Shown here: positions 51,169 to 60,729 of the stretch, piece after piece
How the letters are laid out: every line of letters starts with the position of its first letter
Position numbering within the stretch: the stretch's first letter is position 1
Assembly: GCF_001307315.1 (NCBI RefSeq)
Contig: NZ_LGUC01000002.1
Location: 274,774 to 338,773, forward strand
Length of the DNA stretch: 64,000 nucleotides
Origin: Halolamina pelagica
Lineage (GTDB): Archaea > Halobacteriota > Halobacteria > Halobacteriales > Haloferacaceae
Direction of reading: 5' to 3'
Made by a program: the position numbers and the translations under genes
Notes under the pieces: model-generated
Database searches by the model: none
Told to the model about the DNA's origin: nothing
Seen by the model: only the letters and a program-made list of their open reading frames with translations

Positions 51169-54100
51169 ATGGTGAACGACGCCGATCCGGACGTGGAAAC
51201 GGTGGTGGAGTCGCTCCGGGGCGGGGTCGGCCCCGCGAGGAGTATCGGCCAGCTCGAAGAGTGGCGTCTCACGACCGACGCAGCCACCGAGTACATCCAA
51301 GACGACCCGACGCCGTTTGTCGAGATCGCCGACGACATCGTCGCGGCGGCCTACCGCGAAGCCCATCGAGAACCCGCTCGTGTGGAAGAGACGACAGGCA
51401 AGGAGCAGCTATCCGTCGAAATCCGGGACAACCTCACGGCGCTGCTCCAGCAGCTCAGCTACAAGGTGCCGGGGGAGCTCGTCGAACATCGTCGCCGGCT
51501 GGTCGAAATCGGGCTCCGGGCGGACAACCAGTCCCAGCGGTGGAACAACCAACACCTGTTCACGAACCTCGCCGCGCACGATGACGAGGTCGGGACTCAG
51601 CTGTTCGACTCCCTGCTCTCGACGTTCACCGACACCGAGGCAGGGGATCGCCGGCCGGTCGCCGGCTACTACGTGCGGTGTCTCGCCAGTGATCACGAGA
51701 CGATCGCCGAACGGGGGCTCCCCGAGGTTCGAGAACTCCTGCGAGAGAGCCCGGCCCCGGTGCGTACGGAGGCCGTCAAGTTCGTCAGGAACCTGGTCAA
51801 CGTGGGGTTCTTGAGCGACGAAACGCCCTCCGAGGCGGCGCTCGACGCGACTGCCGACGTGCGGCCGTTGCTCGACGCCGAGGAGAGCGAGGTGGCGGAG
51901 GCGGCCGTCGAAGCAGTGTTCGAGATCTCTGAGTACGCGCCCGAACGGCTTCGCGACGAGGTCGAACAGCTGGCCGGGTTCATCGGTCACGAGCAGGTCT
52001 CCTACTCAGCTGCGACCACCATCGAACGTGTCATCGACGCGGAACCGGGGGCTGCCGAGGACCTGCCGGAGTCGATCGTGTCGCCGTTCCCCGACGGTGC
52101 GCCGACGGCGCAGGAGCACAGTTTACTCGTCCTCGCTGCGGTGGTCGAAACCGGGCTTGACGGGGACGGGGCGTCCGCACTCGTCAACGAGGTACTTCCG
52201 GACGTGATCGAGTCGCTGGACGGCGGTTCCGGCGACGTGGCCTCGGAGGCGTCCGAACTGCTCGCGGCGGTGGCAGCGACGGACCCGGACGTACTCGTCC
52301 CGTCGGCGGCCGATATCGTCGCCGGGCTCTCGACCGAACGGGCACAACTCTACACGCGGCGGACCTTGGAACGCCTGTTGGCGCACGACCCGGCGACCTT
52401 CGAGACGGTCATCCCGGAGTGCCGACGGCTGCTCGAAGCCGATTGGACCAATCAGTCGACCAAAGGGTCGGTCGCCGAACTGCTCAGCAACGTTGCGGAT
52501 CAGTCTCCCGACAGGCTGGTCGCTCACACGGACGTCCTGGAGACGGCGCTCGATCAGGGCGACGACGCTTCGAACTACGCCTGTACCGCGTTGGGCGAGA
52601 TAAGCAGGCAACACCCCGAGGCCGTCGTGGAGCACGCACCCGCCCTCCTCGATGTCGTCGACGAGGAGAACGCGAGCGGACGGTACATGGCCGCGACGGC
52701 GCTCGAAAACGTCGCCGAGGTGGAACCGGACGCCGTTGCGGACGGCGCCGACAGCCTCCTCGAGATGTCGTTCACCGCTTCCGAAAGCATCGACTCGACG
52801 AACGCACGCAGCGCCTGTATGACCGTGCTCGAAGAACGGCCGGACGTGGCCGAGGACCTCCGCCCGGAGATCCGGGCGGCGCTCGACAGCGACGATCTGG
52901 AGACACGGGTTCGGGCGATACAGTTCACTTCGTCCGCCGTGCTTCGCGACGCGGAGCCGTTCTACGAACTCCGCCCCCGCATCGAGGAAGCGCTGGCGGC
53001 GGACGACGACCGCCTCACTGAGAGTGCGGCGGAGTGTATGAGCCAGTTCGCCGACAACAGGCCGGACTCCGTGGTCGACGCCGTTCCGACGCTGGGGGAG
53101 ACGCTCCGGGAGGGGACCGCAGACATCCGGAAGGAGGCCGCGAGCGCACTGTGGCACGTCGCGACCGACCATCCCGAACCGGTTGCCGGCGTCGTCGACG
53201 ACCTCGTCGTCGCCTTCCGGGACTCGTCGGACTACACCAAGGACTCGATCTGTCGCGTGCTGAGCGAAGTCGCCGGGGAGATTGACGCCGTGCCCGAGGG
53301 CCTGTTCGTCGAGTTGGTCGAGTTCGATCTGGCGTACAGCGGGAGCCTCTCCACGTCGAACGCCGTCGAGGCCATCGGCGAACTCTCGGCGTCGCTAGAG
53401 GAGTTGGATCAGGCGGTGCGGACGGAGCTGCTACAGGCACTCCGGGATGGGTCGACCGATCGGCAGAAGAACGCGGCGGCAATCGCCAGGGTGCTGACGG
53501 GGCAGTCCGCGAAGAACTCGATGTTGAGCGACAACGTCGTCCACGAATCTCCGCCCGCGGGGACCGAGGAGCTGCTTCCGGCGCTCACTGACGCCTTCGA
53601 CGCGGACGACGAAGACGTTCGCAAACACGCGATGTGGGCCGTCTGCGGGCTCTCGCGGACCCGGCCTGCGACGGTCCTTCCGACGGTCGAAGAGATCGAT
53701 TCGTTACTCGATCTGGAGTCGGAGGCGAAGGGGCAGGCGATGTTCCCCGCCGCGGAGGCGCTGTACCACCTCGCCGGCCACGACGCCGAAGCGCTCGTCA
53801 CCGACGAGACGGGGCTCGTCGGCCACCTGGTCTGGCTCGGAGCCACGCTAGACCGGCAGTCGTTCGACGAGTCCCCGGCGAGTGACTGTCTCGGCTACAC
53901 GGTCTACACGACACACGGGGCGAAAGCGCTGGGCCGGGTCGCACAGGCAGCCCCCGATCGTGTCGCAGCCGAACTCGTCGACGACGAGGAGGAGTCACTC
54001 GTGGATCTGTACGAGCGCGCCCACGAAGACGTCCAGGAGCACCTCTTGGGGTACTCAAGGAAGTGAGCCCGGGCGTCCCCAAATATTCGGCGAGGGGAAC

Positions 54101-54439
54101 GAGGAGCTGGCAGCACTGTTCGACAGCGCCCCCGAGGCTCGCGAGGATGTCGCGGAGATATACTGCATCCTGGCCGAGTCCAATCCCGACCAGCTCGTCG
54201 AGAGCGTCCCCGAACTCACGACGGCACTCGAAGCGCGTCCCGGGACACAGACCGAAGCGAACCTCGTCACGGCCATCGCCACCATCGCCGACAGCGAACC
54301 GGTCGACCTCAGGGCCTACCGGGACACCTTCGTGGACCTGTTCGCGGAGGGATCGCTCGACCTATCGGGGGAGGTCATGCTCGTGGACCTGCTGACACGG
54401 ATCCCGTCGACAGTGGATATCGAGTTGCGGCCGGAGTGA
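51169..54439 (+). CDS. Giant HEAT-repeat protein 4 (two frameshifts near the end)
   Basis: About 1090 residues of regular HEAT repeats, the clearest of the four: 'EVAEAAVEAVFEISEYAP', 'NYACTALGEISRQHPEAVV', 'ESAAECMSQFADNRPDSVV', 'KEAASALWHVATDHPEPV'. No enzyme motif. The frame is open to 54066; adding bases at G-run 54048-54051 and C-run 54077-54080 extends it through 'EELAALFDSAPEAREDVAEI' to 54439. A GTG at 51157 is an alternative start. It is probably co-transcribed with CPLC protein B. Confidence 0.82.
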
Positions 54440-54488
54440 CCACCCGGATTGCTACCGAGCGGCCGGAAACTGCCCGGGGTGGCGAAAC

Positions 54489-55139
54489 TCACCCCATCGA
54501 TCCGGAGCAGTCGAGGTTGAGCGCGTAGTCGACCTCCTTGATCGACGCGCCGACGGAGCGTTTGTGCCCCTCGACTTTCACCACCTTGCCGTTCTTGCGC
54601 GATTTGACCGCGGCGCGCTCGTCTTTCAGGACGAGTTTCAACAGCAGCCGTTTGAACGTGCTGAACACCTCGTCGATGTCCGACGCCGAGATGTACAGGC
54701 CGTAGTCGTCCCGACACAGCTCCTGCATCTGCGTTTCCGACGCCTCGCCGACGCCGGCGATGATGAAGTAGCAGTTGTTCGACGGGAAGAACTCGAGGTC
54801 CCGGATCAGCTTCCGGACGTCGCCGACCCCGCGGGTGCTGTTGTTCTCCTTCCCGTCGGTGAACGTCAGGACGGCCATCGGGATACCGTGACGGTCGGCG
54901 TCGTAGTGGGCCTTCGCCAGCGAGCCGATGGAGTGGTACACCGAGTCGTACAGGGCCGTCTGCCCCCCGGCCGACAGCTTGCGGATGTCGGACTTCAGGC
55001 TGCTCGAAGACGGCCGGAGCGTGCCGAGCGAGCACGACGAGTCGAAGCTGTTGACCACCCCGTAGTGGCGACCGTCACAGTGGATCTCGTCCACGAACCC
55101 CTTCGCCCGCCGCTTCATCGTGGTGATCTTCTTCGTCAT
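54489..55139 (-). CDS. Circularly permuted VWA-domain protein
   Basis: 216 residues, unbroken. The protein begins at VWA helix 1 ('MTKKITTMKRRAKGFVDEI'), continues 'GVVNSFDSSCSLGTL', the MIDAS threonine in 'GGQTALYDSV' (T61), the MIDAS aspartate in 'AVLTFTDGKEN' (D95) and 'CYFIIAGVGEAS'. It ends with the strand that normally comes first: 'VDYALNLDCSGSMG' (D210, S212, S214). All metal-site residues are present but in permuted order. The upstream frame has no other DxSxS, and a TATA box sets the start near 55139. It converges on HEAT protein 4. Confidence 0.82.
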   Translation of the reverse strand: MTKKITTMKRRAKGFVDEIHCDGRHYGVVNSFDSSCSLGTLRPSSSSLKSDIRKLSAGGQTALYDSVYHSIGSLAKAHYDADRHGIPMAVLTFTDGKENNSTRGVGDVRKLIRDLEFFPSNNCYFIIAGVGEASETQMQELCRDDYGLYISASDIDEVFSTFKRLLLKLVLKDERAAVKSRKNGKVVKVEGHKRSVGASIKEVDYALNLDCSGSMG

Positions 55140-55203
55140 GGCGTAGTTCCTCGTCAGAGCGGTACCACGGTGGACCTGACTGAGAACGGGAATCTGCGAA
55201 GTC

Positions 55204-55210
55204 TTTATAA
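55204..55210 (-). promoter_or_regulatory. TATA box for the permuted VWA gene
   Basis: On the minus strand TTATAAA at 55204-55210 lies 65 bases before ATG 55139, predicting a start site near 55180 and a leader of about 40 bases. This supports ATG 55139 over the open frame running further upstream. Confidence 0.6.
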
Positions 55211-55397
55211 GTGATTTGCGGCGGCCGGAGGGGCCTGTTTCGAGGTACCGTGGGACCACCGATTCCTCCGGAACGGAGATTCAGTTGGATGTCGACCACG
55301 TATGTCGTCGTCAACGTCGATCGCGCTCCCCGAAGGTGTGCAGACGGGCGCGCCAGCCCGATCGGGATGGGGACGTGCTGGACCCAGCTGGCTCCGC

Positions 55398-55676
55398 TCA
55401 CTTCGACGTGTCTCCCCCAGTGGACTCGGAGCTCGCAACGTCCCAGACCACCTCGACGGTGTGCCTGCCGAACCCCGTGAAGACGCGACGGTCCTTCTCG
55501 AACCGGTCTTCGCTCAGTTGCGTGACCATCTCGCCCTCCTTGACGAGACAGTTCCCCGAATCCGGGAGGAAAATGACGCCGGTCTCCCCGTCACCAAAGA
55601 TCACCGCTCCGTGCCCAGTTTCCTCGACCAACTCGAGCGGTTGCCCATCCAGCAGAACGGTCGTGTCGTCTGACAT
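55398..55676 (-). CDS. Small beta-rich protein, hypothetical
   Basis: 92 residues: 'TTVLLDGQPLELVEETGHGAV', 'TGVIFLPDSGNCLVKEG' and 'RHTVEVVWDVASSE'. Strand-turn pattern without known family. An adjacent ATG at 55679 is equally possible. It lies between the permuted VWA gene and a small basic protein on the same strand. Confidence 0.6.
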   Translation of the reverse strand: MSDDTTVLLDGQPLELVEETGHGAVIFGDGETGVIFLPDSGNCLVKEGEMVTQLSEDRFEKDRRVFTGFGRHTVEVVWDVASSESTGGDTSK

Positions 55677-55796
55677 CATACGTGTGACTTCGTAACTCGA
55701 ACGCTCAGGAGTATTCGGTAATTCACTGTCCGTGGTCGCTTTTCGGAGCAGCCATCTGATCCGGCATCGCGTACCGAAATCGTACTCCCAACTACG

Positions 55797-55958
55797 TTAT
55801 CGGCGACGGATCCGCCGGATCAGGACTTTCCGCTTGACCTTGACGGGCGACTTGATCACTTTGAGTCGGACGATACGACCGTTGCGCCGGTAGACCTTGA
55901 CCCGGACCGTGTGGCCTTTGTAGCGAACCTTCCGGACACGGACGCTCTTGCGTGCCAT
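55797..55958 (-). CDS. 53-residue highly basic protein
   Basis: Starts MARKSVRVRKVRYKG and ends 'VLIRRIRRR'. It has 24 Arg/Lys and no Asp or Glu, with alternating basic and Val/Ile residues that suggest beta strands ('HTVRVKVYRRNGRIVRLKV'). This is extreme for a haloarchaeal protein and points to binding of nucleic acid or of acidic partners. It is too short for ordinary gene calling. The stop TAA at 55797-55799 and the ATG at 55958 are clear. Confidence 0.65.
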   Translation of the reverse strand: MARKSVRVRKVRYKGHTVRVKVYRRNGRIVRLKVIKSPVKVKRKVLIRRIRRR

Positions 55959-56203
55959 ATCTACAGCGATACGCCGGGGGTACTCGGCAAGTCCCCTGAC
56001 CGGTGTTCTGGATTAGCTTTATGAGTGATGAACCGAGGGTGGTGAATCTCACAAATCGATAGGACCCGTCAGGAGTCGGTGTGATCGACACCATGCCTGC
56101 TCGAATCTGCCTCAGAACGTCGGGACTAGAACGGTGGCTCACGCTGATCTTCCCCTGTTCACAGTGGATAGTACAAACGGAGCAACGCATCGTTCGGCCA
56201 GGT

Positions 56204-56647
56204 ATGGATCGAGCAGAACGGTTCGTGACCGTTTGCCGGCTGATGAACAAGGTGCTGGAACAACGGGGTAACACGCCGGGTGAGATCAGGATAACCGAGG
56301 ACGAGATAGATCAACTGGTGCTGGCACTCGAGTATTTTCGGGACGCGATGGACCCCAGCTCAGGGGACATTCTGACTCGAACGGAGTTCCGCTGTCCGGA
56401 GTGTGGCACCAAGAATGAGTTCCGAGCGCAGGACGGCCAGGTTTCCCTGGTAGAGAACCACCCGGAGGTCGGTGTCGAGGTGGTGAAAGTCCACGGCATC
56501 GCCCAGTGTAGTGAGTGCAAGCGCCAACTGAAGTTGACGCAGTTCGAACCGGTGCAGTTGGCGGGCTTCGACGAGGCCGCTTGGAACGCTCTGTACGAAC
56601 AGGAGTACAAAGCACGCGCGGTCGTGACGAAACTGCAGTCGGAGTGA
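56204..56647 (+). CDS. Zinc-ribbon protein
   Basis: 147 residues. A helical N-terminus ('RFVTVCRLMNKVLEQ', 'IDQLVLALEYFRDAM') is followed by a zinc ribbon with 'RCPECGTKNEF' and, about 45 residues later, 'AQCSECKRQLKL'. ATG 56204 is chosen because the upstream open frame is cysteine/basic and unlike the rest. No family is recognised; it is likely cytoplasmic. Confidence 0.65.
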   Translation: MDRAERFVTVCRLMNKVLEQRGNTPGEIRITEDEIDQLVLALEYFRDAMDPSSGDILTRTEFRCPECGTKNEFRAQDGQVSLVENHPEVGVEVVKVHGIAQCSECKRQLKLTQFEPVQLAGFDEAAWNALYEQEYKARAVVTKLQSE

Positions 56648-56812
56648 CCGAGTCGCTCAAGTCCCGCACGTCGACGCTGCGTCCGCGACAGTCTACGAGG
56701 GGCCTCGACGCTCCCCGGCGCGACGTCGGCTTGGTCATGTGGTCGATCGGCTTCCCCATTAGATATATGAGGGCTGCTACCGATCCTGCGAGTATCTTGT
56801 CTCGCCAAAACG

Positions 56813-56822
56813 ATATAAAAAG
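56813..56822 (+). promoter_or_regulatory. TATA-like element upstream of the winged-helix gene
   Basis: ATATAAAAAG at 56813-56822 is a strong TATA match 133 bases before ATG 56955, which would give a leader of about 105 bases. A second A/T patch (AGATATATGAG) lies at about 56761. Confidence 0.5.
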
Positions 56823-56954
56823 ATTACCCCAATCGATGCGTCACCATCAGGGCAAGCCACCCCTGGCGCGTAGGGGTCGGATGTCGAGCGGTGCAACGTT
56901 TCCCGACAGACGCGAACCACCCGAGAACCGAACCGTGCTCTCCCGACACATCCC

Positions 56955-57926
56955 ATGAGCCAGCCACAGACAGGTCCGATGTCGCTCGCAGCGTACTGGT
57001 CTCGAATCAGCCAAGTGTTCGCCGTCCAGCACTCAACCTACCGGAGGCCGGTGCTCGAAACGGTCCTGCAGGCCGATTCGGACGTCTATACGTTTACCGG
57101 GCTGAAGGAGGCAGTCAACGAGTATCTCGAAGCGAACGAACTCGACGACGCTGACAACGAGTGGTCGAACGCGACGCTGACGGACATCCTGCCGTATCTC
57201 GAGGATATCGGCGTGATTCAGCGGATCCCAAAAGTCGAGAAGGACTCCGACTACGCGACGTATCGGATCGGCGCGGTCTGTGACTGGCTTCAGCAACAGG
57301 ATCTCGATGCGGGCTCACCCCAGAGTCTCCCCAGCGGTAAAGCCGCCTGCATGGTCGACTACGTCGGCGGCGTGCTCAGTAGACTCGACGCCGGCGAACA
57401 CACCGCGGAGCGCGTGGAAGGGTATCCCGAAGAGAAGATCTCGGTGGTTCCCACCGAGGCGTCGATGTCCACTGTCGCCCAGCAGGCAGGCATGTTTCGG
57501 GATCCGAACGTCGAGATCGGGATCGGCAACCTGAGTTCGCTCCGCGGCACAAGCTACGAGGACCTGCTAGCGTCGTTGGAGCTCGGCACCGATCTACCGG
57601 CCGCCGACGGGGGGTGGCAGACTGCCGACGGCGTTCACGATTTCGCCGTCGCAGGCGTCATCACCGGTCTCGTCGGCTGCGACGACGAGCGGCGACTCTC
57701 ACGACAGATACGGTCCTACCTGGGGCTGATCCACGCTGGCGCGTGGAAGCTCAACGCTGCCGCCGACGACGGGTCAGAGCACGGACGGGTCGTGACAGGC
57801 GGTGACACGGTGCGGGAGCTTCTCGGCAAGGACGGACAGAACGCCTCACTGAAACGAACCGGGTTCGACGTGCAGGTCGCCGACGGGCAGGTACTGTTCG
57901 GTTCGTACACGCGACGACGCCCCTGA
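56955..57926 (+). CDS. Winged-helix protein of the cluster
   Basis: 323 residues, unbroken. An N-terminal winged helix (about 25-120: 'YRRPVLETVLQAD', 'TGLKEAVNEYLEANEL', 'LTDILPYLEDIGVIQRI', wing 'YATYRIGAVCDWL') is followed by a region with no known family ('ACMVDYVGGVLSRLDAG', 'HDFAVAGVITGLVGCDD'). It parallels the 38402-39475 protein, and like it is followed by a RAE-type protein. It may bind DNA or a partner. Confidence 0.7.
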   Translation: MSQPQTGPMSLAAYWSRISQVFAVQHSTYRRPVLETVLQADSDVYTFTGLKEAVNEYLEANELDDADNEWSNATLTDILPYLEDIGVIQRIPKVEKDSDYATYRIGAVCDWLQQQDLDAGSPQSLPSGKAACMVDYVGGVLSRLDAGEHTAERVEGYPEEKISVVPTEASMSTVAQQAGMFRDPNVEIGIGNLSSLRGTSYEDLLASLELGTDLPAADGGWQTADGVHDFAVAGVITGLVGCDDERRLSRQIRSYLGLIHAGAWKLNAAADDGSEHGRVVTGGDTVRELLGKDGQNASLKRTGFDVQVADGQVLFGSYTRRRP

Positions 57927-57956
57927 CCACACCGCGAGACAGACACACGACCAACA

Positions 57957-58979
57957 ATGAACGACAACAGGCACACCGACGGTAGCGGGACAGAACCAAT
58001 CAAAAACGCGCGGAGTAGCAAAGAATCAGTCGAAGACGGATGGAAGAGCGAACTCGTCGACGGCGGCGTCGACGAAGCGCGAGCAGAGGACATCGTCTCG
58101 ATGCTCCAGTCCTCGACGGAACTCGTTCTCGGAAGTCCGAGCGAGGACGAGGTTGACGAGGCGCTTCGGACCGCGATCGAAGAGACGGATCTCGAGCAGT
58201 ACGGTGCCGAGCAACCCCGGCGACTGACCAGCGCGCTCCTCAGAGTCCTCGACGAGTGGCAGGACGGAACTCGGGCCCCACCAGTCGCTGCGGCACCCAG
58301 AACGGCGCCGACTGCCTGGGACGATCGAACCAACGGCGAACCCCAGCGCACAGGCGGGACAGCCCATGCAACCGGTGCCGACGAGACGACTCACGAGGAC
58401 GGCGCGGCCGAAACGCCGGACGACCCCGACGCTGAAGAGTCAGTTACGACGGTTCAGGGCGATCCAATCTCGCCGGACCCCGACCTGGAGCCACAGGCAG
58501 ATCCGGGTCAAGAAGGTATCGCTGGGGGAGCAGGGCCGATCAACGACGAGCAAGGCGTCGTCGAAGACGCAGTGGACGCTACGCGGGACGCCGGGGCACA
58601 GGCTTCGGCGGCTGATGACTCCAGTGCAGCCACGGACACTCCGTCAACGGAGACGGCGCAACCCGAAGGTCAGGCTGACCAGTCTGGCGGGACGGGAGCT
58701 GACGACTCGACGGCGGCCGACCGCCACCAGCAGATAGACCTCGCGAAAACGATCGCACACATCCAGTTCGATCGGAACGAGGACGTCATCAACTCCTGGA
58801 CGGAGCAGCCAGCCGAGTTGGTCGAAGACGAGATAACTTCCTTCGCGGTGAGTGCCGTCAATGTGTATCGGGATATGGTGAAAAACACCCTGTTCCCCGA
58901 GATGAGCGATTCCGAGCAGGAACTCCTCTACGAGAAGCTCGTCGAAGACCGCATCCGGGAGCAGTGGAACAGCGAGTAG
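57957..58979 (+). CDS. Acidic protein with RAE-type N-terminus and disordered middle
   Basis: 340 residues, unbroken. The N-terminal region 'WKSELVDGGVDEARAEDIVSM' to 'RRLTSALLRVLDEWQDG' resembles that of the 37461 protein. About 170 residues of Asp/Glu/Thr-rich disorder follow, then a folded helical C-terminus ('DLAKTIAHIQFDRNEDVINS', 'LLYEKLVEDRIREQW'). It starts 30 bases after the winged-helix gene, probably in the same transcript. Confidence 0.7.
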   Translation: MNDNRHTDGSGTEPIKNARSSKESVEDGWKSELVDGGVDEARAEDIVSMLQSSTELVLGSPSEDEVDEALRTAIEETDLEQYGAEQPRRLTSALLRVLDEWQDGTRAPPVAAAPRTAPTAWDDRTNGEPQRTGGTAHATGADETTHEDGAAETPDDPDAEESVTTVQGDPISPDPDLEPQADPGQEGIAGGAGPINDEQGVVEDAVDATRDAGAQASAADDSSAATDTPSTETAQPEGQADQSGGTGADDSTAADRHQQIDLAKTIAHIQFDRNEDVINSWTEQPAELVEDEITSFAVSAVNVYRDMVKNTLFPEMSDSEQELLYEKLVEDRIREQWNSE

Positions 58980-58988
58980 GCGAAGCAG

Positions 58989-60562
58989 CTACAGCTCGCC
59001 ATACTCGCCCGACTGGACCCACTCGAGCGCTTCCCCGAGTTCGTTTTCCTCGAACGCCATCTGTCGAAGCGCATCCTGTCGACTCTGGTTCCAGGCTTGC
59101 CACGACAGATCGCCGTTCTGCTCGTAATCGAAGAACGTCCCGATGTCGCCGGGCGTCGTCGCCCCCGTGCGGGCCAGTTCGAACGGGTTCTCTCCGCGGA
59201 CGTGGTACCGGGCGTAATGGAACGGCTGCTCGTCGACGATCCGGCCGTTCTCCTCGTCTGTGAGTTCCAGTCGCGCGGGCGTGTTCGTCTTCCCGATCAT
59301 CTCGATGTCCCACTCTTCCCCGTTTCTCGATAGCGTGCTGTTCGTGAACAACTCCTGGAGGAAGAGCCGGTAGCGGATGTGTTCGATGGAGAACGACGTG
59401 TCCGGGCGGTAGCTGTACCACGTTCGAACGAGTTTGGTCTCGGATAGCCGGATCGATTCGTGAGTCGTGTAGAAGCCACGGTTCCACGGGTTCTCGACCG
59501 CGTCCCGTCGCTGCCGCGCAGTCAGTTCGCTGGCGTCGTCGTACGTGCCACCGCCCGCCCTCGTCTCCCAGTAGCTCCCATCGGTCCGGATATCGTCGAC
59601 GTCCATCCCGGTCGCGATATCGTGGAGTAGGTGACAGACCCACTTGTCCGGATGCATCGTCGCCTCCCGGGGAACGTTCAGCGCGTCGAGGGCACGGGGC
59701 CGGCCGACTTCGTCTTCGAGCCAGTCGATGGTCCGGAGGATCTGGGTGTTCCGGCCGACCGCACTGTAGTCGTCAGGGGCGATATACCACTCGGAGAGCG
59801 CACGGACCGTCTCGTTGAGGACATCTTTATCAGTCTCTTTCAGCCTCTCCCGTTCAGCCGGAGAGACAGAGACGACCGAACAGAGTTCGTCGAACGGCGA
59901 GCCCGCCTCGATCAACTCCGACAGCACCCGTCGTTCTTCCAGAAACGCCGGGAACTCGTGGTACATCGTCGGAAGAGCCCGAGAGAACACTCGGTCCCCC
60001 TTCAGGACTGCCGGGATCTGTGAGAACGGGAACATGTAGCCGAACGCAGCTACTTCCGGATGGTTGAGCGTCATGAAGTGACCGTTCGGCGAGTCGCTCG
60101 ACCCGTACTCGTGGAACTTCAGTACGTACCGCATCAGGATCGACCGGAGGAGCTGATACCCTGTCGAGGACTCCTGGACGAACTCGTTGTCGTCGATGAT
60201 GCTGGTGTCCGGATTGATGAACCGACGTTGGACCGCACTCGCGGAGGGGTATCGGATCGACCGCTGGGCGTCGCCGATCTGCGTCGTGAGGAGTTTGCGG
60301 AGCCGCTCGTCTTTCTCTATGGTCTCTTTGTCGATGTAGTTCCCCGTGTGTGACCCGAACAGGTGGAAGTCCGGCCGCCCACTCGGCTCGAACACGTACC
60401 GTGGGTTGAACCCGCCTTCGGTTTTCGTCGTCGACCCCTCGACGACCACCTGCAGCACTGGCTCGTACCCTTCGACCCCGCTGGGGTGGGCTCTATCACC
60501 GGTCGGGTCCCCTCGTGGCCCATCCGCTTGTTCTCGATAATGTCGACGACATCGGCACCCAT
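58989..60562 (-). CDS. Unknown 524-residue protein (one frameshift)
   Basis: The true start is MGADVVDIIENKRMGHEG at 60562; one C added at 60476-60479 joins it to 'GYEPVLQVVVEGSTTKTEGG'. The protein is mixed alpha/beta with 'RPDFHLFGSHTGNYID', 'AAFGYMFPFSQIPAVLKGDRV'-type segments and 'SFSIEHIRYRLFLQELF'. No family or catalytic motif is recognised. It is convergent with the 57957 gene, 9 bases apart. Confidence 0.68.
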
Positions 60563-60729
60563 GGATACACAAACGGTCTCACACGAATCCGCATAAACGT
60601 GACCCCGGGGCGCGTCGGGGTCGTATACGAGGAGCTGCGTTACCGATGGCTCTAGGAAGCTGGCGGCCAAACCGCTCGCCACTGAATGGCCATGACGAAC
60701 GTCACGCCTGGGGAGCGAGCGACGGGCGG

